From contig CAVUVM010000005.1 of the NCBI GenBank assembly GCA_963744935.1, forward strand, positions 1 through 64,000: a stretch of DNA of 64,000 bases, in the 5' to 3' direction. Every line of letters starts with the position of its first letter. The stretch's first letter is position 1. The stretch is from Bog-473 sp963744935 (GTDB lineage: Bacteria; Actinomycetota; Acidimicrobiia; Acidimicrobiales; RAAP-2). Below the pieces are notes generated by a model. The model did not search any database and had not been told where the DNA came from. It saw nothing but the letters and a program-made list of their open reading frames with translations. The position numbers and the translations under genes were made by a program. Positions 51,742 through 59,862 of this stretch are shown here, piece by piece.

Positions 51742-52433
51742 TTCGAGCACCTCGAGGACCTTCGAGACGCCCTCGCAAAAGACCGTCACGTCCGGTACCA
51801 CTTCGGGGTTCGAGAAGACGCCCAGGGTGAGCTGCCCGTCATAGGACAGCGCAGCCACGCCCAGGCCTTGGTTGCCCAGCAGGGGGACGATTGGGAATGC
51901 TTCGAGCAGACGAGCGCCCAGCAGGTAGAGCGGCACCGGCGGCCCCGGGACGTTGGTGACGATCAGGTTGAAGATCGGCTGGTACCGCAGCAAGCGCGCG
52001 GCTCCGGCCAGGACGCCCTGGGGCGTGGGATCGAGGAGCCTCAGCGCGACCAGGGGCACATCCTCTCGGTGCTGGTTCTTTTGCTTCCTCGTCGTCGAGG
52101 TGATCGTTTCCAATGCGCGTCGGGGATCGTCCTCGGAAACAGGAAGACGCACGAAGAGAGCGGAGACCCCGTTTCCCATCGCACGCCCCTCGCCGACCTC
52201 CAGTCCCACGGGGACCACGGCTTGGAGCGTCGGGGCAGAGCCGAGCTCGCCGCGTGCGGACAGCAGGGCTCGCAGGCCGCCTGCTACCGCGGTCAAGACG
52301 ACGTCGTTGATCGTTGCATGCTGTCTGTGGGCAACGGCGCGCACCGCTTCGAGGTCGGCGCGGACGGGTGCACCGCTCGCTGGTCCCCGATCTGGCGGTT
52401 GATCGAGGACGGCCGAGTGATCAGGCCGGTGGG
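51733..52433 (-). pseudogene. Wax ester synthase/diacylglycerol acyltransferase (WS/DGAT), C-terminal fragment
   Basis: The frame encodes the C-terminal WS/DGAT half: ADLEAVRAVAHRQHATINDVVLTAVAGGLRALL, VPVGLEVGEGRAMGNGVSALFVRLP, and NLIVTNVPGPPVPLYLLGARL. The N-terminal half with the catalytic HHxxxDG is missing; upstream, the sequence changes straight into the start of a Usp protein. In M. tuberculosis the triacylglycerol synthase tgs1 belongs to the DosR regulon, so an intact copy would have suited this island. Deletion remnant, inactive as an acyltransferase. Confidence 0.75.
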
Positions 52434-52568
52434 CAGCATGGCCGACGCAGACGATCTGCAAGACGGCGCCCGTCCGGGCCGCTTCGTGGGCGGCGTGAGG
52501 GCGCGCTTCGCGTTCTCAGAGCCGTCGACGCCGACAACGACCCGCAGCTCGCCATGGTTTCTGGCCAC
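52434..52568 (-). pseudogene. Universal stress protein, N-terminal fragment
   Basis: From GTG 52566-52568 the minus strand reads ELRVVVGVDGSENAKRAL. After a one-base loss near 52497 it continues in another frame as AAHEAARTGAVLQIVCVGHAAH, the first beta-alpha-beta of a Usp domain. It then runs into WS/DGAT sequence. The ATP-binding end is gone. It seems that a deletion joined the head of usp to the tail of a WS/DGAT gene. Confidence 0.65.
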
Positions 52569-52654
52569 CGGCGGCCCTTTGCTGATGGTCGTGTTTCCCC
52601 ACTCGCGATATTCGTTCTGAGGACCAGGCTCGTCCGATATCCGGTCGCCGACTA

Positions 52655-52741
52655 CGGAAAAAGGTCCCGACACCAAGAGCCATGTGTCCTCCTCTCCGGA
52701 GAGCCAGATGATGCTCGTGGTCGAAATGGGACGTTGGTCCG
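52655..52741. promoter_or_regulatory. DosR-like boxes before the alcohol dehydrogenase
   Basis: GGGACGTTGGTCCG (52728-52741) matches 11 of 14 core positions and lies 60 bp upstream of the adh GTG. A weaker copy, CGGAAAAAGGTCCC (52655-52668), matches 10 of 14 and lies nearer the divergent usp fragment. Together they look like a bidirectional control region whose left gene has decayed. Confidence 0.6.
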
Positions 52742-52800
52742 TAGTTGTGGTCGACGCGGAGGCCGCACCATTGAGATGAGGACCAAGCGGAGGTACGAGG

Positions 52801-53841
52801 GTGAAAGCACTTGTGTACGAAGGACCAGGCAAAAAGAGCTGGACCGAGGTGGCCGATCCCACGATCGAGCACGACGGCGATGTCATCGTGCAGGTGGACG
52901 CCACGACGATCTGCGGCACGGATCTGCACATCTTGAAGGGTGATGTGCCGGAGACGACGCCGGGCAGGATCCTCGGACACGAGGCCGTCGGCACCATCGT
53001 CGAGGTCGGCCCAGGCGTGAAGACGCGCGAAGTTGGTCAGCGCGTCCTGGTTTCTTGCATCTCGGCTTGTGGATTCTGTCGCTTCTGCCGGGAAGGCCGC
53101 TACGGGCAATGCCTGGGAGGCGGCGGTTGGATCCTCGGCCACCTCATCGACGGAACCCAGGCGGAGCTCGTGCGGGTGCCCTTCGCCGACACCTCGACCT
53201 ACATCGTCCCGGCGGGGGTGTCGGACGAGGACGTCTTGATGCTGGCTGACATCCTCCCGACGTCCTATGAGGTGGGCGTGCTGAACGGTCAGGTCCAGCC
53301 GGGCGACACCATCGCCGTGGTCGGCGCGGGACCAATCGGACTCGCCGCCATCATGGCGGCGCACCTCTTCTCGCCGAGCCAGGTCGTGGCCATCGACCTC
53401 GCCGACGCCCGACTTGACGCCGCCAAGCGCTTTGGCGCCGACGTCACGATCAACAACGGGTCCGTCGACCCCATAGCCGTGGTCCAGGCCCTGACCGATG
53501 GCCTCGGTGCCGACGTCGCCATCGAGGCGGTGGGCGTGCCAGAAAGCTTCGAGCTGTGCACCGCACTCGTCCGTCCGGGCGGCCGCGTGGCCAACATCGG
53601 GGTACACGGGAAGCCGGCAACACTGCACCTCGAGTCCCTCTGGATTCGCGATGTCACCCTGACGACGGGACTGGTCGACACGCGCTCGACGCCGACCCTG
53701 CTCCGGCTCCTGACGGCGGGCCAGCTCGACGGAGGCCAGTTCGTCACCCACCACTTCGAGCTGGGTCAGATGCTCGAGGCATATGACACCTTCGGGCGCG
53801 CGTCGGAGACAGGCGCGCTCAAGGTCGTGATCAGCCGATAG
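52801..53841 (+). CDS. Zinc-dependent alcohol dehydrogenase
   Basis: 346 residues, GTG start. Medium-chain dehydrogenase: catalytic zinc ligands in TICGTDLHI and GHEAVG, a structural zinc lobe CGFCRFCREGRYGQC, and Rossmann loop IAVVGAGPIGLAAIMAAH. Close in pattern to the ADH often found beside phosphoketolase/Usp genes; it would reoxidise NADH by making an alcohol, or oxidise a small alcohol. It converges on ackA with an 11-bp overlap. Confidence 0.9.
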   Translation: MKALVYEGPGKKSWTEVADPTIEHDGDVIVQVDATTICGTDLHILKGDVPETTPGRILGHEAVGTIVEVGPGVKTREVGQRVLVSCISACGFCRFCREGRYGQCLGGGGWILGHLIDGTQAELVRVPFADTSTYIVPAGVSDEDVLMLADILPTSYEVGVLNGQVQPGDTIAVVGAGPIGLAAIMAAHLFSPSQVVAIDLADARLDAAKRFGADVTINNGSVDPIAVVQALTDGLGADVAIEAVGVPESFELCTALVRPGGRVANIGVHGKPATLHLESLWIRDVTLTTGLVDTRSTPTLLRLLTAGQLDGGQFVTHHFELGQMLEAYDTFGRASETGALKVVISR

Positions 53842-54940
53842 GACCTGCGCCGGTGATGGTACGCACCTCTGCGGCGATCTGGAGATCCTCTCTCGACTGG
53901 ACCACGAAGACTCGGACCCGCGAATGTGCTCCCGTGATCTCCGCGTCTGGCACCGCCCCACCATTCGCTTCGCTGTCGAGCGACAACCCGAGATAGCCCA
54001 TCGTCGACAACACCTCAGCCCGCAACCGCGATGCGTTCTCCCCGACGCCTCCGGTGAACGTCACGGCGTCGACACCACCCAGAGCGCTCGCCATCGCCGC
54101 GATGGCCGCCCGAAGTCGGTGCACGTACACATCGAGGGCAAGTCGGGCCGCACCACCACCGCCGGCAGCGAGGGCCTCTACCTCTGCCATGTCCGACGAG
54201 CCGCACAGGGCCTGCAAACCGGACTCATACTCGAGCGCGTGGGCGATTTCACCGACCGGGATTCTTTGCTCCTGGGCCAGCCAGAGAATCAGTCCGGGAT
54301 CGACCGTGCCCGAGCGGGTCGCCATGACGACTCCCTCCAAAGGAGTGAAACCCATGGTCGTGTCGACCGACCGGCCTTCGAGAACGGCGGCCAGAGACGC
54401 ACCTGCACCCAGGTGGCAGGTGACCGCACGGACACCCGCGCCGGAGTGCCCCATGAGCTCGATCGTGCGTCGCCACGCGTAGCTGTGACTCAGACCATGA
54501 AAGCCGAAGCGACGGACGCCCCACCTCTCCCGCCATTCGAGTGGCACGGCGTACGTGGCCGATGCTTCGGGCAGGGTCGAGTGAAAGGCCGTATCGAAGC
54601 AGCCCACCGCCGGCACGTCGCTCAACACCTCGGCCACGATGTCGGCGGCCCGAAGGCACGCAGACTGGTGGAGGGGCGCCAACGGGACGAGTTCGCGGAG
54701 CGCGTCGGTGGTCGCCTTGTCGAGCCGCGTCGGGCCAGCAAAGTGGGATCCGCCGTGCACGATACGGTGGCCGACCGCAGCTATCGGTCCAGCACGATCA
54801 GCGAGGAATCGCCTGAGCTTGGCAGGATCGAACTCGCCCTGGACTGCCGGCAGATCCTCCGCCTGCACCAGGTCGTCGTCGTCGGTGAGGACACGCAGCT
54901 TGAGGCTGGAGGAACCTGCGTTCACGATGAGCAGGTTCAT
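53831..54940 (-). CDS. ackA: Acetate kinase
   Basis: 369 residues from ATG 54938-54940 (ATGA overlap with the phosphoketolase gene). MNLLIVNAGSSSLKLRVL, GHRIVHGG, CFDTAFHSTLP, RRFGFHGLSHSYA, CHLGAGASLAAV, and FTGGVGENASRLR are the full ASKHA acetate-kinase set. It turns the acetyl-phosphate from phosphoketolase into acetate plus ATP. Slightly shorter than the usual 395-400 residues. Last gene of the usp-hyp-xfp-ackA operon. Confidence 0.95.
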   Translation of the reverse strand: MNLLIVNAGSSSLKLRVLTDDDDLVQAEDLPAVQGEFDPAKLRRFLADRAGPIAAVGHRIVHGGSHFAGPTRLDKATTDALRELVPLAPLHQSACLRAADIVAEVLSDVPAVGCFDTAFHSTLPEASATYAVPLEWRERWGVRRFGFHGLSHSYAWRRTIELMGHSGAGVRAVTCHLGAGASLAAVLEGRSVDTTMGFTPLEGVVMATRSGTVDPGLILWLAQEQRIPVGEIAHALEYESGLQALCGSSDMAEVEALAAGGGGAARLALDVYVHRLRAAIAAMASALGGVDAVTFTGGVGENASRLRAEVLSTMGYLGLSLDSEANGGAVPDAEITGAHSRVRVFVVQSREDLQIAAEVRTITGAGPIG

Positions 54941-57900
54941 CGTGCGTAGTCGCTCCACTCCCAGTCGGTGATCTCCGGGGGATCCTCCCCGTGCATGCGG
55001 GTGTAGGCGCGGGCTCTGAGTCGCGCGTCTTGCATCTCCTGGCGCAGACCCGCGGCCCGCTCGCCGAGGCCGGGTACACGGTCGATGACGTCCATGACCA
55101 AGTGAAGACGGTCGAGGTCGTTGAGCATCGTCATGTCGAAGGGGGTCGTAGTAGTGCCCTCTTCCCGATAGCCTCGCACGTGCAGATTGGCATGGTTGGT
55201 CCGGCGGTACGTGAGCCGGTGGATCAACCACGGATACCCGTGGTACGCGAAGATCACCGGGCGGTCGCTCGTGAACAGCTCGTCGAACTCGCGATCGGAG
55301 AGGCCGTGCGGGTGCTCAGTCGGGTCGCTCAGGCGCATGAGATCGACCACGTTGACGACCCGCACCTTGAGCGACGGAAGATGCCGCCTCAGCAGATGGG
55401 CTGCGGCCAAGATCTCGAGTGTCGGGACGTCTCCTGCACACGCAAGCACGACATCGGGAAGGACCCCGGCGTCGTTGCTCGCCCAGTCGAAGATGCCCAG
55501 ACCTCTCGTGCAGTGGGCCACCGCGTCCTCCATTGAGAGGTAGGTCAGGGCTGGCTGCTTGCCGACGACGATGAGATTGACGTAGTCACGGCCGCTGAGG
55601 CAGTGGTCGGCGACTGAGAGCAAGGTGTTGGCGTCCGGGGGGAGGTAGATGCGCACCCGATCGGAGTTCTTGTTGACCAGATGGTCGATGAAGCCGGTGT
55701 CCTGGTGGGAAAACCCATTGTGGTCCTGACGCCAGACGTGGCTCGTCAGTAGGTAGTTCAGCGACGCGATCGGGCGGCGCCATGGGATGCCCTGGCAGGT
55801 CTTCAGCCACTTGGCGTGTTGGTTGACCATGGAGTCGATGATCGGGACGAACGCCTCATAACAGTTGAAGAGGCCGTGGCGGCCGGTGAGGAGGTAGCCC
55901 TCCAACCATCCTTCACAGAGATGCTCACTCAGGACCTCCATGACCCGACCTTGCCGTGCAAGGTGTTCGTCGGTCGGGTGGACTTCGGCTTCCCAGACGC
56001 GTTCGGTCGCCTCGAACACAGCCCCGAGCCGGTTCGAGACCGTTTCGTCGGGTCCGACCAAGCGGAACGTCGTGGGGTTTGCCGTGATGACGTCCCGCAG
56101 CAGCTCTCCGAGCAGTGTGGTCGGTTCAGCCCACACGGTGGCCGGTCTGTCGACGGGCACCCCATAGTCGGTGAAATCCGGCAGGGTGAGATCCTTGAGG
56201 AGCAGCCCGCCGTTGGCATGGGGATTGGCGCCCATGCGGCGCATGCCCGACGGTGCAAGCGCTGCCAGCTCGGGCCGAAAGCGCCCGGCCTCGTCGAAGA
56301 GCTCCTCGGACCGGTAGCTACGCATCCATGTCTCGAGCAGAGCGAGATGCTCGGGGTTCGTCCGGACGTCGCCGACTGGCACCTGGTGGGCGCGGAACGT
56401 GCCTTCGACCGGCAGGCCGTCGACGATCTTGGGACACGTCCACCCTTTCGGCGTACGCAAGACGATCATGGGCCAGACGGGACGATCGCTCGAGGCGCCG
56501 CTGCGGGCAGCGGTCTGAATGTCGGCGATCTCGTCGAGGGCTCGATCGAGCGCCGCGGCTAATTGCTCGTGCACATCGAAAGGGTCATCACCCGTCACGA
56601 AGATGGGCCGGTGGCCGTACCCCTCAAGGAGCCATCGCAACTCATCGTCGCCGATCCGGGCCAAGACGGTGGGGTTGGCGATCTTGTAGCCGTTGAGATG
56701 GAGGATGGGGAGCACCGCGCCGTCCCCCACCGGATCGAGGAACTTGTTGGAGTGCCAGGACGCCGCCAACGGCCCCGTCTCGGCCTCGCCATCGCCGATG
56801 ACGCACGCCACGACGAGATCCGGATTGTCGAACGCCGCCCCATAGGCGTGCACCAGCGAGTACCCGAGCTCTCCGCCCTCGTGGATCGAGCCCGGGGTCC
56901 CCGGCGACACGTGGCTTGGGATGCCGCCCGGAAAGGAGAACTGACGGAACAGCTTTCGAAGGCCCTCCTCGTCCTCTGTGACGTGGGGGTAGAACTCGCT
57001 GTAGGTGCCCTCGAGATACGCGTTGGCGACGATGCCCGGTCCCCCGTGTCCCGGCCCGATGACGTAGATCATGTCGAGGTCCCTGGCGACGATCACACGG
57101 TTGAGGTGGGCGTAGACCAAATTCAGCCCTGGTGTCGTCCCGAAATGGCCCATCAAGCGTGGCTTGACGTGCTCAGCGCGGAGCGGTTCTCGCAGCAACG
57201 GGTTGTCGAGGAGGTAGATCTGACCCACCGAGCAGTAGTTGGCGGCCCGCCAGTAAGCGTCGATGGCGTGGAGATCGTTCGCTCCCAACACCTCGCCAGC
57301 TCCCTCGCTTCCAGCCCGGCGCATCGATGGCGCCTCACCTGGCGCAGGTAAGGGCGTCACCGAGGACCCGCGGAGGCGGATGGCACGTGACGTCAGCTGT
57401 TCGCCAATCTGTGCAGCCACACCTTCGAGCAGACGGCGGCGCTCGAGCAGTGTCCTGCGGAAGGCCGGATTATCGGTGTCGGCGATCTCGGGGCTGAGGT
57501 CACCGAGAACAGAGCGAAGGACCGAGGCAAGCTCATCGGACGCAGCCTGTCCTAGCCGCAGAGTCCTCGGTTCCCCGTGGTACTCGGGCGACTCGGCGGC
57601 CGGCTCTCTCTGCTCACCTCGGAGATCGGGTTCGACGGCGCGACCCGTCACCTTGAAGGGGATGATCTCGAACACGCGCACCCCGGGTGCGGTCACCATT
57701 GGGGTCGGCAAATTGGCGCCGAGTCGGGCGACCTCGTCGTACGGCACGGCGCGGGCGACACCCTCGACCACGACACTCCAGCCGGAATGTCGAGACGCCG
57801 TAGCTTGGTCGGTCTCGAAGGTCACCGCAGCGCCGTCCAGGTGAAACGCGGCCCAGCCCGGTCCGAGCCTGATCACGATGCCGCCCTCGACCACCGTGAA

Positions 57901-58065
57901 GTTCACAGGAATGACATAGGGCGAGTGAGCCCCGTTGATCGCGACTCGTCCGACCCCCGACTCAGCCGCTGCACGCGCCAGGCGGCGCCGACACGCGTCT
58001 TCGCCGAGCACCGTCGAACCTCTTGGGTCGAGTTTCACCACGATCGGGCCTTTCGAGTCGAGCAT
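54937..58065 (-). CDS. xfp: PPOX-domain / phosphoketolase fusion protein
   Basis: One 1042-residue frame from ATG 58063-58065 (GGAGG upstream). Residues about 20-145 are a PPOX-like split barrel (RLARAAAESGVGRVAING, SPYVIPVNFTVVEGGIVIR, GWSVVVEGVARAVPYDE). About 165-230 is a charged helical linker. About 262-1042 is a whole xylulose-5-P/fructose-6-P phosphoketolase: IDAYWRAANYCSVGQIYLLD, GHGGPG, and the thiamine-diphosphate motif GDGEAETGPLAASWHSNKFL. It makes acetyl-phosphate for AckA. Phosphoketolases normally begin near residue 262; a GTG there (codon 259, GAGGGAG upstream) could also give the free enzyme. The fusion is unusual. Confidence 0.88.
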   Translation of the reverse strand: MLDSKGPIVVKLDPRGSTVLGEDACRRRLARAAAESGVGRVAINGAHSPYVIPVNFTVVEGGIVIRLGPGWAAFHLDGAAVTFETDQATASRHSGWSVVVEGVARAVPYDEVARLGANLPTPMVTAPGVRVFEIIPFKVTGRAVEPDLRGEQREPAAESPEYHGEPRTLRLGQAASDELASVLRSVLGDLSPEIADTDNPAFRRTLLERRRLLEGVAAQIGEQLTSRAIRLRGSSVTPLPAPGEAPSMRRAGSEGAGEVLGANDLHAIDAYWRAANYCSVGQIYLLDNPLLREPLRAEHVKPRLMGHFGTTPGLNLVYAHLNRVIVARDLDMIYVIGPGHGGPGIVANAYLEGTYSEFYPHVTEDEEGLRKLFRQFSFPGGIPSHVSPGTPGSIHEGGELGYSLVHAYGAAFDNPDLVVACVIGDGEAETGPLAASWHSNKFLDPVGDGAVLPILHLNGYKIANPTVLARIGDDELRWLLEGYGHRPIFVTGDDPFDVHEQLAAALDRALDEIADIQTAARSGASSDRPVWPMIVLRTPKGWTCPKIVDGLPVEGTFRAHQVPVGDVRTNPEHLALLETWMRSYRSEELFDEAGRFRPELAALAPSGMRRMGANPHANGGLLLKDLTLPDFTDYGVPVDRPATVWAEPTTLLGELLRDVITANPTTFRLVGPDETVSNRLGAVFEATERVWEAEVHPTDEHLARQGRVMEVLSEHLCEGWLEGYLLTGRHGLFNCYEAFVPIIDSMVNQHAKWLKTCQGIPWRRPIASLNYLLTSHVWRQDHNGFSHQDTGFIDHLVNKNSDRVRIYLPPDANTLLSVADHCLSGRDYVNLIVVGKQPALTYLSMEDAVAHCTRGLGIFDWASNDAGVLPDVVLACAGDVPTLEILAAAHLLRRHLPSLKVRVVNVVDLMRLSDPTEHPHGLSDREFDELFTSDRPVIFAYHGYPWLIHRLTYRRTNHANLHVRGYREEGTTTTPFDMTMLNDLDRLHLVMDVIDRVPGLGERAAGLRQEMQDARLRARAYTRMHGEDPPEITDWEWSDYAR

Positions 58066-58652
58066 CACTGTGCCACCTCCACGGGTGGGTCGCCACGGCT
58101 GACGGTTCGGTGAAGCGCACTCACCGCTCTTGCTGCCACGCTCTCGGTCGTGACTTCCTCCGGCGTGAAGGGCTGCGTGAGCCGGCTCGCTCCCGTCTTG
58201 TGCCACATGTCGCCCTCCCAGACCGTGATGCGTCGCCAAGGCACGTCGACCTCGAGCTGGATGTAGGGATTCCGGTCCACCCGAGGGGGAACGGCGACAG
58301 GACCCACGAGTGACATCCACAAGGTCAGTCTCTGGCCGTGCCGGCCCTCCGCCGGACGTTCCTCGACGAGGCCGCCTCCGCCGTCACGGTTCAGCCGCTC
58401 GGCAATATCCCGGAAAACGGGCGCTACCACTCGTTCGAACATGCACGCTGCCGCGTGCACGAAACGCTGACGGTCTAAGAGGTCATCTCGTGCCCGGTCG
58501 GCTTCATCCTCTTGTTGACGGGCGTAGGTCGCCAGCAGATCGTCAACAACACACAGGCTTCCGTCCACTGGTGTCGTGCTGCCCACGGCCACCCGCAGCG
58601 ACTCGGGAAGCACCCTCGAGGAGTTTGAACCGCAGAGCGAGCGCATGATCAT
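58065..58652 (-). CDS. Hypothetical protein in the usp-xfp-ackA operon
   Basis: 195 residues from ATG 58650-58652, overlapping the usp stop; the longer frame upstream is the usp gene read out of frame. The first half has a helical stretch (VVDDLLATYARQQEDEADRARDDLLD) and FERVVAPVFRDIAERLNRDGGG. The second half looks beta-rich (GQRLTLWMSLVGPVAV, PYIQLEVDVPWRRITVWEGDMWHK). I recognise no family. It is translationally coupled to both neighbours, so it is probably expressed under the same conditions. Confidence 0.6.
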   Translation of the reverse strand: MIMRSLCGSNSSRVLPESLRVAVGSTTPVDGSLCVVDDLLATYARQQEDEADRARDDLLDRQRFVHAAACMFERVVAPVFRDIAERLNRDGGGGLVEERPAEGRHGQRLTLWMSLVGPVAVPPRVDRNPYIQLEVDVPWRRITVWEGDMWHKTGASRLTQPFTPEEVTTESVAARAVSALHRTVSRGDPPVEVAQ

Positions 58653-59095
58653 CAGCGCACCACGATCGTTGTGCAGGTCGCGTGATGCAGGACATACTCG
58701 GACACGGACCCCAAGAGCAGCCCGGTCGCCGCTCCGTGGCCGCGGGTGCCAACCACCAGGGCGGCGGCTCCCGTGCTCAGTTGTGCGAGCACTGGCCCAG
58801 CCGCACCGAGGACAGCCTCGCCCTTGAGGACGACGTCGGGCTCGAACTCTTCGGCTTCGCAGAGAGCGGCGGAGACGACGGCCTCGGCCGATCCCTGGTA
58901 GAGACCTAGTGGCGCGATGAAGCCCCCGGTCACCGGCATCTCGTGGTACGCCGACACCACGTGGAGCAGGGCGGCCCATCGGGCCGCCTCCCGGGCAGCG
59001 AACTCGACGGCACGGGTAGCGCAGGCCGAGCCGTCGGTGCCCACGACGACTCGAAGTTCGCCGAGGCCTGGACTGTCCGGTTCGCTCGGTTCCAC
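58652..59095 (-). CDS. Universal stress protein (UspA family)
   Basis: 147 residues: LRVVVGTDGSACATRAVEFAAREAARW, then ALVVGTRGHGAATGLLLGSVSEYVLHHATCTTIVV with the ATP-binding GxxGx9GS pattern. First gene of the operon usp, unknown, PPOX-phosphoketolase, ackA. Two DosR-like boxes stand 67-102 bp upstream. Confidence 0.92.
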   Translation of the reverse strand: MEPSEPDSPGLGELRVVVGTDGSACATRAVEFAAREAARWAALLHVVSAYHEMPVTGGFIAPLGLYQGSAEAVVSAALCEAEEFEPDVVLKGEAVLGAAGPVLAQLSTGAAALVVGTRGHGAATGLLLGSVSEYVLHHATCTTIVVR

Positions 59096-59161
59096 TGCCG
59101 CCTCCTCAGGGCCGCGGTTAGGCCTGTTGCCATCGTGTTCCCCTACGCGCCCACCCGCGTA

Positions 59162-59197
59162 GGGAAGAAGGTCCCGAGGACCAGGGACAGCAGTCCC
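59162..59197. promoter_or_regulatory. Tandem DosR-like boxes, divergent promoter
   Basis: GGGAAGAAGGTCCC (59162-59175) and GGGACAGCAGTCCC (59184-59197) each match 11 of 14 core positions and start exactly 22 bp apart. They lie between the usp-xfp-ackA operon (minus) and the small coiled-coil gene (plus), so they could serve both. Confidence 0.72.
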
Positions 59198-59320
59198 AAT
59201 GTGGCTGCGGGTGGTTCCTCCGCAGCCATGTCGGGTGGCGAATGTGACGATGGTCCTCTATGCGGACCTGTCAAAGGCGTCCATGCTTCGAAGGCCCACA
59301 GATTCGAAGGAGGAAGACCG

Positions 59321-59626
59321 ATGGCCACCCACAATCGGACCCACCAGACGACGCAACCGGCCGAGGCCCTCGATGTCATGACGCGCCTCGAGTCGATGTT
59401 GGACTTCTGGAGGTCGCATGTCGACGAGTTCCTGGTCCAGCTCGACCTTGCTCACATGGAGCTCAGGGACAGAGCTGAGGCGCACGAGGAAGCCGCTGAG
59501 GAGTTCGGCGCCCGCTTGGAAAGACGAATCGCTGAATTTCGTCGTTCCCTGGCGCAGCAGCGAGAAGTCGTCGCCGGTATCCAGCAGGACATCTCCCAGG
59601 CAGCATCGGCCGGTCGTAAGCGGTAA
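59321..59626 (+). CDS. Small coiled-coil protein, unknown function
   Basis: 101 residues from ATG 59321, directly after GAAGGAGGAAG. Almost wholly helical and charged: VMTRLESMLDFWRSHVDEFL, MELRDRAEAHEEAAEEFGARLERRIAEF, RRSLAQQREVVAGIQQDI. No signal peptide or membrane segment. It shares the tandem DosR-like boxes with the divergent usp operon. Function not recognised; a scaffold or stress-chaperone-like role is only a guess. Confidence 0.7.
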   Translation: MATHNRTHQTTQPAEALDVMTRLESMLDFWRSHVDEFLVQLDLAHMELRDRAEAHEEAAEEFGARLERRIAEFRRSLAQQREVVAGIQQDISQAASAGRKR

Positions 59627-59686
59627 TTGATGAGTGGGGTCTGAAGCCACTCGAAGCGGATCGTCTCGAAACCACTGCCCCAAGGG

Positions 59687-59722
59687 AAGACCAAAGTCCC
59701 CTCGAATAGGGACTTTGGTCCC
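59687..59722. promoter_or_regulatory. Tandem DosR-like boxes without an obvious target gene
   Basis: AAGACCAAAGTCCC (59687-59700, 11 of 14) and GGGACTTTGGTCCC (59709-59722, 13 of 14, the best in the window) start 22 bp apart. Downstream on the plus strand only about 140 bp remain before the 3' end of the convergent kinase gene; upstream lies the end of the coiled-coil gene. No full gene fits. Confidence 0.7.
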
Positions 59723-59862
59723 TACGCGGACCGGCCGACCGGACCACAGACTCCCAGGATGGGAACGCCGAGCGCTGGTCGTCATCGACCCGGCAGCGGT
59801 GTCGGGACGTGTGAACGTGTGGCCCGTCAGCTCCGAGCGTTCCCGGCCTCCCGAGGCCAGGG

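Noticed and set aside
58066..58320. PPOX-phosphoketolase extended to 1127 residues
   Set aside because: The extra 85 codons overlap the preceding gene and have shadow composition; the ATG at 58065 has GGAGG and a coupled stop.
59258..59785. Minus-strand ORF of 175 residues opposite the coiled-coil gene
   Set aside because: It mirrors the plus-strand coding frame and covers the DosR-like boxes; no ribosome-binding site or family.
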